Source of the DNA: Pseudomonadota bacterium | Lineage (GTDB): Bacteria > Pseudomonadota > Alphaproteobacteria > Caulobacterales > Caulobacteraceae | Direction of reading: 5' to 3' | DNA: 64,000 nt | Assembly (NCBI GenBank): GCA_023456105.1 | Contig: JAEYAO010000105.1 | Coordinates: 1-64,000 of the forward strand | Shown: piece by piece, positions 36,928-45,536 of the stretch | Numbering within the stretch: the first letter of the stretch is position 1 | Layout of the letters: each line of letters starts with the position of its first letter | The notes under the pieces: generated by a model | What the model was told of the DNA's origin: nothing | Seen by the model: the letters and a program-made list of their open reading frames with translations, nothing else | Databases searched by the model: none | Made by a program: the position numbers and the translations under genes

Positions 36928-37976
36928 TGGTTCGTGGGGGGCGCGTACTGATCACCGGCGGGGCCGGCTTCATCGGCTCGAACCTCGCCGACCGGTTGGC
37001 GAGCGACGGCTGCCAAGTCACGGTAATGGACACCCTGGCGCGGCCGGGCGTCGAGCGGAACCTGAACTGGTTGCTGTCCCGGCATGGGGATCGGGTGCGG
37101 CATCTGCACGCCGACATCCGCGACGAGGCCGAGGCAGCCCGCGCTGTGGCCGAGGCGGACGTCGTCTTCCACCTGGCCGCCCAGGTGGCGGTGACCACCA
37201 GCCTGGTTGATCCGCGCGAGGACTTCGAGATCAATCTTCGGGGCACGTTGAACCTGCTCGAGGCCGCGCGCGGTCGCGGGGTTCCGGTGATCTACGCCAG
37301 CACAAACAAGGTGTACGGCGACCTGGCCGACATCGCGCTCGAGCTCAGCAACGGGGCCTGGACGCCTGTGGATCCCACATTCCGCGAGCGCGGCGTAGAC
37401 GAAGCGCGGCCGCTGGACTTCCACACGCCCTATGGCTGCTCCAAGGGGGCGGCCGATCAGTATGTGCTGGACTACGCCCGCTCCTTCGACGTGCCGGCCT
37501 GCGTGCTTCGCATGAGCTGCATCTATGGGCCTCGTCAGATGGGCACGGAGGATCAGGGCTGGGTCGCTCACTTCCTGATCCGCGCGCTCGAGGATCAGAC
37601 GATCACCCTCTACGGTGACGGGCGGCAAGTGCGTGACATCATGCATGTTGCGGACGCGGTCCAAGCCTATGTCTCGGCCTGGGAACGGATCGAGCAGGTC
37701 AGCGGACGCGCCTTCAACCTGGGCGGTGGGCCGACCAACGCGGTGTCGCTGCGCCAGTTGCTGAGCCACATGGAGGGTCTGATCGGGCGGGAAATCCCAG
37801 TCGCGTACGAGGACTGGCGTGCAGGCGATCAGCGCTACTTCGTGGCGGACGCCTCTGCCGCGCGCGAGGCGCTGGGCTTGAACGCGCCCGTGGCCTGGCG
37901 TGACGGGGTGGCCGAACTGGCGGGTTGGCTGCGGGCGGAACGCTCGTTCCCCTCGCAGCAGACGGCGGCGGCATGA
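36927..37976 (+). CDS. NAD-dependent epimerase, CDP-paratose/tyvelose 2-epimerase-like
   Basis: Extended SDR of 349 aa: 'ITGGAGFIGSNLADRL' loop, 'YASTNKVYGDL' and 'YGCSKGAADQY' (YxxxK). 'NKVYG' and 'RMSCIYGPRQMGTEDQGWVAHF' are close to CDP-tyvelose 2-epimerase (RfbE/Tyv). Which sugar it acts on here is unknown, as no CDP-sugar synthase is visible in the window. Start at 36927 (MVRGGRVL); the longer frame overlaps the previous gene. The stop overlaps the GT4 gene ATG. Confidence 0.88.
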   Translation: MVRGGRVLITGGAGFIGSNLADRLASDGCQVTVMDTLARPGVERNLNWLLSRHGDRVRHLHADIRDEAEAARAVAEADVVFHLAAQVAVTTSLVDPREDFEINLRGTLNLLEAARGRGVPVIYASTNKVYGDLADIALELSNGAWTPVDPTFRERGVDEARPLDFHTPYGCSKGAADQYVLDYARSFDVPACVLRMSCIYGPRQMGTEDQGWVAHFLIRALEDQTITLYGDGRQVRDIMHVADAVQAYVSAWERIEQVSGRAFNLGGGPTNAVSLRQLLSHMEGLIGREIPVAYEDWRAGDQRYFVADASAAREALGLNAPVAWRDGVAELAGWLRAERSFPSQQTAAA

Positions 37977-39076
37977 GGCGTCCGCCCGGCAGCGTTCTGC
38001 TGACCACCGACGCGGTCGGCGGAGTGTGGACATACTCTCTCGATCTTGCGCGGGGGCTGGCGGAGCATGGCGTTCGCACGACGTTGGCCGTCATCGGGCC
38101 AGAGCCGGGGCCGGCCCAACGCGCCGAAGTCAGCCAGATCGGCCTGACCATGATCCAGACGGGTTTCCCGCTCGACTGGTGGGGCGTGGGCGAGGCCGAG
38201 ATCCTGCGTTCCGGCCAGGCGATCGCCCGTTTCGCTGAAGAGGCGGGCGTGGACGTCGTGCATCTGCACGCGCCGTCGCTGGCCGCCGACGCGGACTTCG
38301 GCGTCCCTGTGGTCGGCTCATGCCACTCCTGCCTCGCGACCTGGTGGAGCGCGGTCAAGGGCGGCGACATGCCGTCCGACTTCCGGTGGCGCGCCGAATT
38401 GCTCTCGCGCGGCTATCAGGCCTGTGACGCCCTGATCGCGCCCAGCCGCAGCTTCCGGGATGCGACCGCCCTCTGCTATGGGCTCGAGCCGAAGACCGTT
38501 CTCAACGGGCGTCGCTCTGCGCGTGATCTGACGGTCGAACGACGATCGGGCGTTCTGACGTCCGGCCGGCTCTGGGACGCGGGCAAGAACGTGGCGGTGC
38601 TCGACCGCGCGGCGAGGCAAATGCGTACGCCCGTGGCGGCGGCGGGCGCGGTCGCCGGCCCTCACGGCGAGACGATCGCCTTGTCCAACATCGACAGCCT
38701 TGGTCATCTGGATGCGGCCGGCGTCGCCGAGCACCTGAACCGGGCGGCGGTGTTCGCTTCATTGGCGCTGTATGAGCCGTTCGGGCTGGGCGTGCTGGAG
38801 GCGGCGCAGGCGGGATGCGCCCTGGTCCTGTCGGACATCCCCACGTTCCGTGAGCTGTGGGATGGCGCCGCGGTGTTCGTCTCCGCGCATGACGAAGACG
38901 AGGCGGCCAGGGTGCTGGATGCGGTGGCGTCGGACCCTGCCGAACGTTCCCGCCTCAGCCGGAAGGCGAAGGCGCGCGCCCAGCTGTACTCGCTCCAGGC
39001 GTCGGCCGACGGCACGTTGGCCGTCTATGCCGAGGTCATGGCTACGCGTGCGCCGGTGCGGGAGGTCGCGGCATGA
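37973..39076 (+). CDS. GT4-type glycosyltransferase
   Basis: GT-B fold retaining glycosyltransferase, 367 aa. The N-lobe starts 'LLTTDAVGGVWTYSLDLA' with the acceptor-side Gly-rich loop. The C-lobe has 'YEPFGLGVLEAAQAGCAL', the E-x7-E type donor-binding motif. Transfers an unknown sugar from a nucleotide donor, probably in assembly of the locus glycan. No signal peptide, so cytosolic or membrane-peripheral. ATG at 37973 overlaps the upstream stop by 4 nt; its own stop overlaps the next ATG. Confidence 0.88.
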   Translation: MRRPPGSVLLTTDAVGGVWTYSLDLARGLAEHGVRTTLAVIGPEPGPAQRAEVSQIGLTMIQTGFPLDWWGVGEAEILRSGQAIARFAEEAGVDVVHLHAPSLAADADFGVPVVGSCHSCLATWWSAVKGGDMPSDFRWRAELLSRGYQACDALIAPSRSFRDATALCYGLEPKTVLNGRRSARDLTVERRSGVLTSGRLWDAGKNVAVLDRAARQMRTPVAAAGAVAGPHGETIALSNIDSLGHLDAAGVAEHLNRAAVFASLALYEPFGLGVLEAAQAGCALVLSDIPTFRELWDGAAVFVSAHDEDEAARVLDAVASDPAERSRLSRKAKARAQLYSLQASADGTLAVYAEVMATRAPVREVAA

Positions 39077-40197
39077 AGGTGGTCTATTTCACCCATTCGC
39101 TGGACTCCTGCTGGAACCACGGCAACGCCCACTTCCTGCGCGGCGTCCTGCGCGACCTGATCGCGCGCGGGCACGATGTCGCGGTGTGGGAGCCGCGCGA
39201 CGCCTGGAGCCGCGAAAATCTGGTGCGCGACCATGGCGAGCAGGGCCTCGAGCCTTACCGCGTCGCCTATCCCGAGCTGACCAGCGAAAGGTTCGACCCC
39301 CCGGCCGATCTCGATCGCGCGCTGGACGACGCCGATCTGGTGCTGGTTCACGAGTGGAACGATCCGGCCTTGGTGGCGGCCGTGGGCGAAATGAGGGCGC
39401 GGGGCGGGCGCTTCACCCTGTTGTTCCATGACACCCATCATCGCGCGGTCAGCGAGCCCGAAGGCATCAAGGCGTTCGACTTGTCCGGCTACGACGGCGT
39501 GCTGGCGTTCGGGGAGACGCTGGCGCAGGTCTATCGCCGCTGGGGCTGGGATGGACGGGTCTTCGTCTGGCACGAGGCGGCGGACGTTCGCCTGTTCCAT
39601 CCGCCGGCCGAGGAGGGCCCGCGAGACGGCCTGATCTGGATCGGCAACTGGGGCGACGGCGAGCGTACGCGCGAGCTCGAGACCTATCTCTTCAAGCCGG
39701 CTCGGGACGCGGGCCTCGGGCTGGACATCCACGGCGTCCGCTATCCCGCCGAGGCGCTGGCGACGCTGGAGCGGTACGGCGTCCGCTATCACGGCTGGAT
39801 GGCCAATGCGGCGGCGCCCGCCGCCTTCGCGCGGCGTCTGGCGACGGTGCACGTGCCGCGCCGTTTCTATGTCGAGCAGCTGCCGGGCATCCCCACCATT
39901 CGAGTGTTCGAGGCGCTGGCCTGCGGCATCCCGCTGGTCAGCGCGCCGTGGAGCGACAGCGAAGGGCTGTTCACCGTGGGCGAGGACTTCCTGATGGTGC
40001 GCTCGGGCGAGGCGATGACGCAGGCGCTGACCGACCTGAGAAACGACCCTGATCTGTGCAACGCCCTGACATCCAAGGGGTTGGCGACCATCCGCGATCG
40101 CCACACCTGTGCGCACCGGGTTGATGAACTGCTGGCCGTCTACGATCGGCTGAACGGCGTCGTCGCTCCGGCGCGGCCAGCGCTGGGGACCGCCTGA
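39073..40197 (+). CDS. CgeB-like glycosyltransferase 1
   Basis: 374 aa, beginning 'MKVVYFTHSLDSCWNHGNA'. The C-lobe has 'IPTIRVFEALACGIPLVSAPW', the donor-binding region of CgeB-type (DUF3880/GT-B) proteins known from Bacillus spore-coat glycosylation and from polysaccharide loci. The mid-region 'WIGNWGDGERTRELETYLF' is characteristic. First of three consecutive CgeB-like modules. Overlaps both neighbours by 1-4 nt. Donor and acceptor are unknown. Confidence 0.82.
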   Translation: MKVVYFTHSLDSCWNHGNAHFLRGVLRDLIARGHDVAVWEPRDAWSRENLVRDHGEQGLEPYRVAYPELTSERFDPPADLDRALDDADLVLVHEWNDPALVAAVGEMRARGGRFTLLFHDTHHRAVSEPEGIKAFDLSGYDGVLAFGETLAQVYRRWGWDGRVFVWHEAADVRLFHPPAEEGPRDGLIWIGNWGDGERTRELETYLFKPARDAGLGLDIHGVRYPAEALATLERYGVRYHGWMANAAAPAAFARRLATVHVPRRFYVEQLPGIPTIRVFEALACGIPLVSAPWSDSEGLFTVGEDFLMVRSGEAMTQALTDLRNDPDLCNALTSKGLATIRDRHTCAHRVDELLAVYDRLNGVVAPARPALGTA

Positions 40198-41288
40198 TGA
40201 AGATCGCCTTTTACGGCTCAAGCCTGCTCAGCGCCTACTGGAACGGAGCGGCCACCTACTATCGCGGCATGCTGGGCGAACTGGCCAAGCGCGGTTGGGA
40301 GGTCGTGTTCTTCGAGCCGGACGCCTTTGACCGGCAGCAGCATCGCGACATCGACCCGCCGGACTGGGCCGAGGTGGTGGTCTGGGAGAACTCGCTGGAC
40401 GCCTGCCGGGAGGTAATGGCGCGGGCGGTTGAGGCGGACGTGGTCGTCAAGGCCTCGGGCGTCGGCGTGTTCGACGACGAGCTGCTGGGGGTGTTCGACC
40501 ATGCGCGGCCCGATGCGCTGACGATCTTCTGGGACGTCGATGCGCCGGCGACCTTGGCCGAGATGCGCGCCGACCCGGAGCACGCGTTGAAGAAGGCGCT
40601 GCCCGGCATCGACCAGGTGCTGACCTATGGCGGCGGCCCCCCGGTGATCGAGGCCTATCTGGCGATGGGCGCCCGCGCCTGCCGGCCGATCTACAATGCG
40701 CTTGATCCTTCGACCCATCACCCGGTGGAAAGGGAAGCGCGCTTCTCCGTCGATCTGGCCCTGCTGGCAAACCGCCTGCCGGACCGCGAGGCGCGGATCG
40801 AACGCTTCTTCCTGAAGCCGGCGGCCATGCTGCCGGAGCGAACCTTCCTGCTGGGTGGAAACGGGTGGCACGACAAGCCGATGCCGGCGAACGTGCGCAC
40901 GCTGGGTCATGTCGGCACGGGCGACCACAACGCCTTCAACGGCTCGCCGCTGGCGGTGCTGAACGTCGCGCGCGACAGCATGGCCGAGGTCGGCTTCTCG
41001 CCCGCTACCCGCGTGTTCGAGGCGACGGGCGCCGGAGCCTGCCTGATCACCGACTGGTGGGAAGGCATCGAGCAGTTCCTGGAGCCCGACGTGGAGGTGC
41101 TGGTCGCCCGCGACGGCGCTGAGGTGGCTGAGCATCTGAAGCGTCTGACGCCCGAGCGCGCCCGCGCCATCGGCGAGGCGGCGCGCCGGCGCGTGCTGCG
41201 CGACCACACCTATGCCCAGCGCGCCGAAGAGGCGGACGCCCTGTTCCGCACGCTTCTGGCCGAGCGGCGCGAGAGACCGGCGGCATGA
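40197..41288 (+). CDS. CgeB-like glycosyltransferase 2
   Basis: 363 aa, second CgeB-like module. N-terminus 'MKIAFYGSSLLSAYWNGAA', mid-domain 'TYGGGPPVIEAYLAMGARAC', C-lobe 'SPATRVFEATGAGACLITDW' followed by 'EQFLEPDVEVLV', the usual CgeB donor-binding and 'effector' segment. It is a distant paralogue of the genes on either side rather than a recent duplicate. ATG at 40197 shares a base with the previous TGA; the stop overlaps the next ATG. Confidence 0.85.
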   Translation: MKIAFYGSSLLSAYWNGAATYYRGMLGELAKRGWEVVFFEPDAFDRQQHRDIDPPDWAEVVVWENSLDACREVMARAVEADVVVKASGVGVFDDELLGVFDHARPDALTIFWDVDAPATLAEMRADPEHALKKALPGIDQVLTYGGGPPVIEAYLAMGARACRPIYNALDPSTHHPVEREARFSVDLALLANRLPDREARIERFFLKPAAMLPERTFLLGGNGWHDKPMPANVRTLGHVGTGDHNAFNGSPLAVLNVARDSMAEVGFSPATRVFEATGAGACLITDWWEGIEQFLEPDVEVLVARDGAEVAEHLKRLTPERARAIGEAARRRVLRDHTYAQRAEEADALFRTLLAERRERPAA

Positions 41289-43390
41289 GGATCGTCGTCC
41301 TGGGGCTCAGCCTGGCCTCGTCCTGGGGCAATGGGCATGCCGTGACCTATCGCGCCCTGCTGAAGGCCATGGCGGCGCGCGGGCACGACATCCTGTTCCT
41401 GGAGCGGGAGGTTCCCTGGTACGCGGGCGATCATCGCGATCTGCCGGAGCCGGATTTCTGCACCCTGCGCTTCTATGACGATCTCGAGGACCTGAAGCGG
41501 TTCGCGGGCGAGGTGATCCATGCGGAAGCGGTGATCGTCGGCTCCTACGTGCCGGACGGGGTGGAGGTCGGGCGCTGGGTCAAAGCGACGGCGCGGGGTG
41601 TTGTGGCCTTCTACGACATCGACACGCCCGTGACGCTGGCGCGGCTGGCGCAAGGCGACCGGGAATATCTCGGCTCTGAACAGATCGCCGACTACGACGT
41701 CTACTTCTCCTTCACCGGCGGCCCGACGCTGAAGCGGCTGGAGAGTGAGTTCGGATCACCCGCCGCGAGGGCCCTGTTCTGTTCGGCCGACCCAGAGGTC
41801 TACCGCCCGATCGATGCGCCCAAGCGCTGGGACCTGTCATATCTCGGCACCTACAGCGACGATCGCCAGCCCACGCTGCAGCGCCTGCTGATCGAGCCGG
41901 CCCGCCGTCTGCCGCATCTGCGGTTCGTCGTGGCGGGACCTTTGTACCCCTCGGACATCGACTGGCCGGCCAATGTCGAACGCATCGAGCACCTGCCGCC
42001 CGCCGACCACCCCGCCTTTTATGGCGCCAGCCGCTTCACCCTGAACGTCACGCGCGCCGACATGATCGAAGCGGGGCACAGCCCGTCTATCCGCTTATTC
42101 GAGGCGGCCGCCTGCGCGACGCCCGTGATCTCGGACGCATGGGACGGCCTGGAGCAGCTGTTCACGCCGGGCGAAGAGATCGTGCTGGCCCAATCATTTG
42201 AAGATGTGGAGGCGGCGCTCTTGGCCTCAGATGAGGAGGCCCGCGCCATGGGTGCGGCCGCACGTCGCCGCATCCTTGAGGCCCACACGCCCGTTCACCG
42301 GGCCGAGACCCTGGAGCGCGAACTGGCCGCCGCCGTTCGACGCAAAGACATGATCCGTCAGGAACACCCGATGCAGACCCCGTTCGCCGTCCCAAAAGCC
42401 GCCAGGACCATTCTCGTCGCCGGGGGCGCGGGGTTCCTGGGATCGCACCTGTGCGATCGCCTGCTGGATGAGGGCCATACGGTGGTCTGCCTCGACAATC
42501 TGCTGACCGGCGACATGGCCAATCTGGAGCAGGCGCGGAAGCATCCGAACTTCGAGTTCGTACATCACGACATCGTCGAGCCGCTTCCGGCCAGCCTGAC
42601 GAGCCGCGAATTCGACGAGATCTACAACCTGGCCTGCGCCGCTTCGCCGCCGCTGTACCAGGCCGATCCCGAGCACACCATGCTGACCAGCGTAATGGGC
42701 ACGCTGCACCTGCTGCGACTGGCGGAGCGGACGAACGCGCGCTTCCTGCTGACCTCCACCAGCGAGATCTACGGCGATCCCGAGGTGCATCCGCAGCCTG
42801 AGACCTACCGCGGCAACGTCAATCCGACCGGGCCGCGCGCGTGCTACGACGAGGGCAAGCGCGCCGCCGAGACCCTGTCGTTCGACTATGACCGCATGGG
42901 CAAGGCGGTGGTGCGGGTCTGCCGGATATTCAACACCTATGGTCCGCGCCTGTCGGCCGCCGACGGCCGGGTCGTGTCCAACGTGGTCAGCCAGGCGCTG
43001 AGCGAGCGCGACATCACCGTCTTCGGCGACGGCAGCCAGACCCGCTCCTTCTGCTATGTCGACGACATGGTCGGCGGCTTGATGGCGCTGATGGCCTATG
43101 AGGGCGCGCAGCCGGGTCCGATCAATCTCGGCAATCCGGTCGAGCTGACCGTCAATGAACTTGTGGAGACGGTGCTGACGCTGACGGGCTCGCGCTCTCA
43201 GGTCGTTCGTCGGCCCCTGCCCATCGACGATCCGCGCCGCCGCCGGCCGGACATCGACAAGGCGGCCGAGGTGCTGGACTGGCGCCCCGCCACGCCGCTG
43301 GAGGAGGGGCTGCGCCGCACCGCCCGCTGGTTCGACGCCGAGGCCGGGCATCTGCGCAACGATCCCTTGCCCGAAGCGGTCGGCGCCTGA
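41285..43390 (+). CDS. fusion of a CgeB-like glycosyltransferase and UDP-glucuronate decarboxylase
   Basis: 701 aa, two full enzymes in one frame. Residues 1-355 are a third CgeB-like glycosyltransferase ('TFTGGPTLKRL'-type mid-domain, 'SPSIRLFEAAACATPVISDAW'). Residues about 373-690 are an extended SDR: G380-containing NAD loop in 'VAGGAGFLGSHLCDRLL', 'TSEIYGDP', and Y521-D-E-G-K525 in 'RACYDEGKRAAETL', the signature of UDP-xylose synthase. The linker (about 355-372) is short. It would make UDP-xylose from the UDP-glucuronate of Ugd and may hand it to the attached transferase. Internal ATGs near 42349 and 42370 could allow a free UXS. Confidence 0.87.
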   Translation: MRIVVLGLSLASSWGNGHAVTYRALLKAMAARGHDILFLEREVPWYAGDHRDLPEPDFCTLRFYDDLEDLKRFAGEVIHAEAVIVGSYVPDGVEVGRWVKATARGVVAFYDIDTPVTLARLAQGDREYLGSEQIADYDVYFSFTGGPTLKRLESEFGSPAARALFCSADPEVYRPIDAPKRWDLSYLGTYSDDRQPTLQRLLIEPARRLPHLRFVVAGPLYPSDIDWPANVERIEHLPPADHPAFYGASRFTLNVTRADMIEAGHSPSIRLFEAAACATPVISDAWDGLEQLFTPGEEIVLAQSFEDVEAALLASDEEARAMGAAARRRILEAHTPVHRAETLERELAAAVRRKDMIRQEHPMQTPFAVPKAARTILVAGGAGFLGSHLCDRLLDEGHTVVCLDNLLTGDMANLEQARKHPNFEFVHHDIVEPLPASLTSREFDEIYNLACAASPPLYQADPEHTMLTSVMGTLHLLRLAERTNARFLLTSTSEIYGDPEVHPQPETYRGNVNPTGPRACYDEGKRAAETLSFDYDRMGKAVVRVCRIFNTYGPRLSAADGRVVSNVVSQALSERDITVFGDGSQTRSFCYVDDMVGGLMALMAYEGAQPGPINLGNPVELTVNELVETVLTLTGSRSQVVRRPLPIDDPRRRRPDIDKAAEVLDWRPATPLEEGLRRTARWFDAEAGHLRNDPLPEAVGA

Positions 43391-43443
43391 GCCAAAGACC
43401 AAGGGCGGCACTGTCGTCCTCAAGAGACTGGAAAGCGTAGACT

Positions 43444-44427
43444 ATGACCGACGTTCTTGATCGGACCGCCACCATGCGCGCCGCCGTCGTGACGGGGCCT
43501 GGCGAGATGGAGGTGCGCGAGGTCGCTCGACCGCAGCCGGGCTCCGGGCAGGTTCGGGTGCGTCTGGAAGGCTGCGGCGTCTGCGCCTCCAACCTGACGC
43601 CATGGGCGGGGCCGGAGTGGATGACGTTTCCGACCGAGCCAGGCGGCCTGGGTCACGAGGGCTGGGGCGTCGTCGATGCCTTGGGCGAAGGCGTGACCGG
43701 GGTCGCCGTTGGCGACCGCGTGGCGGCCCTGTCGCACAAGAGTTTCGCCGAATACGACGTCGCGGACGAGGCGGCGGTGGTGAAACTGCCGCCAGCACTC
43801 GCCGGCAAGCCGTTCCCTGGCGAGCCGCTGGGCTGCGCCATGAACATCTTCCGCAGGGCCGAGATCAAGGCGGGACAGACGGTGGCCATCGTCGGCATCG
43901 GTTTCCTGGGCGCGGTTCTGACGCGACTGGCGACCGATGCGGGCGCGCGTGTCATCGCCATTTCACGCCGGCCGTTCTCGTTGGACCTCGCCCGGCGCAT
44001 GGGCGCCGCCGAGACCATTCCGCTGGAGGATCACTACGGCATCATCAACCGGGTCGGTGAACTCACCGGCGGCGTGTTCTGCGACGTGACCATCGAGGCG
44101 ATCGGCAAGCAGTGGCCGCTGGATTTGGCGGCCGAACTGACGCGCGAGCGGGGGCGGCTGGTCATCGCCGGCTATCACCAGGACGGCCCGCGTCAGGTGA
44201 ACATGCAACTGTGGAACTGGCGCGGCTTCGACATCGCCAGCGCGCACGAACGCGATCCCGCCGTCTATGCGCAAGGGGTGCGCGAGGCGGTCGAAGCAGT
44301 GGCGTCAGGCCGTTTGGACATCGAGCCCCTGCTCAGCCACACCTATCCGCTGGATCGTCTGGGCGAGGCGCTGGACGCAACGCGCGATCGGCCGGACGGC
44401 TTTCTGAAGGCTCTGGTGACGCTGTGA
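43444..44427 (+). CDS. medium-chain dehydrogenase/reductase (zinc type)
   Basis: 327 aa MDR-superfamily oxidoreductase. Likely catalytic zinc ligands lie in 'GCGVCASN', 'GHEGWG' and 'PLGCAMN'. The structural four-cysteine lobe is missing, as in shorter sugar and polyol dehydrogenases. NAD(P)-binding loop 'VAIVGIGFLGAVLTR'. It starts 53 nt after the fusion gene, so is probably in the same transcript, and its stop overlaps the Gfo/Idh/MocA start. A redox step on inositol or a sugar is an inference from the neighbours. Confidence 0.82.
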   Translation: MTDVLDRTATMRAAVVTGPGEMEVREVARPQPGSGQVRVRLEGCGVCASNLTPWAGPEWMTFPTEPGGLGHEGWGVVDALGEGVTGVAVGDRVAALSHKSFAEYDVADEAAVVKLPPALAGKPFPGEPLGCAMNIFRRAEIKAGQTVAIVGIGFLGAVLTRLATDAGARVIAISRRPFSLDLARRMGAAETIPLEDHYGIINRVGELTGGVFCDVTIEAIGKQWPLDLAAELTRERGRLVIAGYHQDGPRQVNMQLWNWRGFDIASAHERDPAVYAQGVREAVEAVASGRLDIEPLLSHTYPLDRLGEALDATRDRPDGFLKALVTL

Positions 44428-45467
44428 CCGACCTCGCGATCGAACGTCCCTCAGGCGTCGCGACCCGACGGCCGCGCATCGGCTTCCTAGGCGTTGGCTG
44501 GATCGGCCGCCACCGCATGGAGCACATGCTGAAGACGGGCGTGGTGGACGCCGTCGCCGTGTCCGATCCGTTCGACGGCGCGGTCGCGGACGCCCAGGCG
44601 CTGGCGCCGGACGCCGTGCGCGTCGCCGATCTCGATGCGCTGCTGGCGCAGGACCTGGACGGTCTGGTGATCGCCACCCCCAGCGCGGTGCACGCCGAGC
44701 AGACGATCCAAGCCTTGAAGCGCGGCGTCGCCGTCTTTTGCCAGAAGCCGCTGGGCCGCAACCGGGCGGAGACCGAGGCCGCCATCGAGGCGGCGCGCAC
44801 GGCGGATCGGCTGTTGGGCGTCGATCTGTCCTACCGCTTCACCAACGGCGTTCAACGCATCCGCGAACTACTGCAGGCGGGCGATCTGGGTCACGTCCAC
44901 GCGATCGATCTGACGTTCCACAACGCCTATGGCCCGGACAAGCCGTGGTTTTATGATCCCGCGCTGTCGGGCGGCGGCTGCGTCATGGACCTGGGCGTGC
45001 ATCTGGTGGATTTGGCGCTGTGGCTGCTGGGATCGCCGAAGGTGGTCGAGGTGAGTTCGCACCTGTTCGCACAGGGGCGGCCGCTCGCCAGCCGCGAGAC
45101 GGCCGAGGACTATGCGGTCGCGACCCTGGTGCTGGAGGGCGGAACGGTGGTTCGGCTGGCCTGTTCGTGGAAGCTGCCCGCCGGGCAGGACGCGGTTATC
45201 TCCGCGGCCTTCTACGGCACTGGCGGCGGCGCGGAGATGCGTAACGTCGGCGGCTCCTTCTACGACTTCACCACCGAGCGGTTTCGCGGCACGAGCCGTG
45301 AGGTCCTTGCCTCTCCGCCCGAGGAGTGGGGCGGCCGCGCCGCCGCCGACTGGGCGCGCAGACTGGCGGCGGGGGAGCGCTTCGACCCCTCGATCGATAG
45401 CTTGATCGAGGTCGCGGACGCGCTGGATCGCATCTATCGGATCGGACCGCCGGCAAGTTCCGGTTAA
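44424..45467 (+). CDS. Gfo/Idh/MocA family oxidoreductase
   Basis: 347 aa. N-terminal Rossmann domain 'RIGFLGVGWIGRHRMEHML', then 'QKPLGRNRAETEAAI' with the EKP-type lysine motif of the family, and the C-terminal beta-sheet domain with 'GGGCVMDLGVHLVDLALWLL'. Such enzymes oxidise or reduce sugars and inositols; inositol 2-dehydrogenase is a member. The GTG start at 44424 overlaps the MDR stop; a longer frame upstream is spurious. Last gene of the plus arm. Confidence 0.88.
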   Translation: MTDLAIERPSGVATRRPRIGFLGVGWIGRHRMEHMLKTGVVDAVAVSDPFDGAVADAQALAPDAVRVADLDALLAQDLDGLVIATPSAVHAEQTIQALKRGVAVFCQKPLGRNRAETEAAIEAARTADRLLGVDLSYRFTNGVQRIRELLQAGDLGHVHAIDLTFHNAYGPDKPWFYDPALSGGGCVMDLGVHLVDLALWLLGSPKVVEVSSHLFAQGRPLASRETAEDYAVATLVLEGGTVVRLACSWKLPAGQDAVISAAFYGTGGGAEMRNVGGSFYDFTTERFRGTSREVLASPPEEWGGRAAADWARRLAAGERFDPSIDSLIEVADALDRIYRIGPPASSG

Positions 45468-45536
45468 CCAGAATGGAAGCGTTGGCGGGCCATGCTGGTC
45501 GGCATGGCGCACGCGATCGATCTTCCCGCCCCGACG

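Noticed and set aside
39073..43390. Tandem recent duplication of the CgeB-like genes
   Set aside because: The modules share motifs but little continuous identity, so they are old paralogues.
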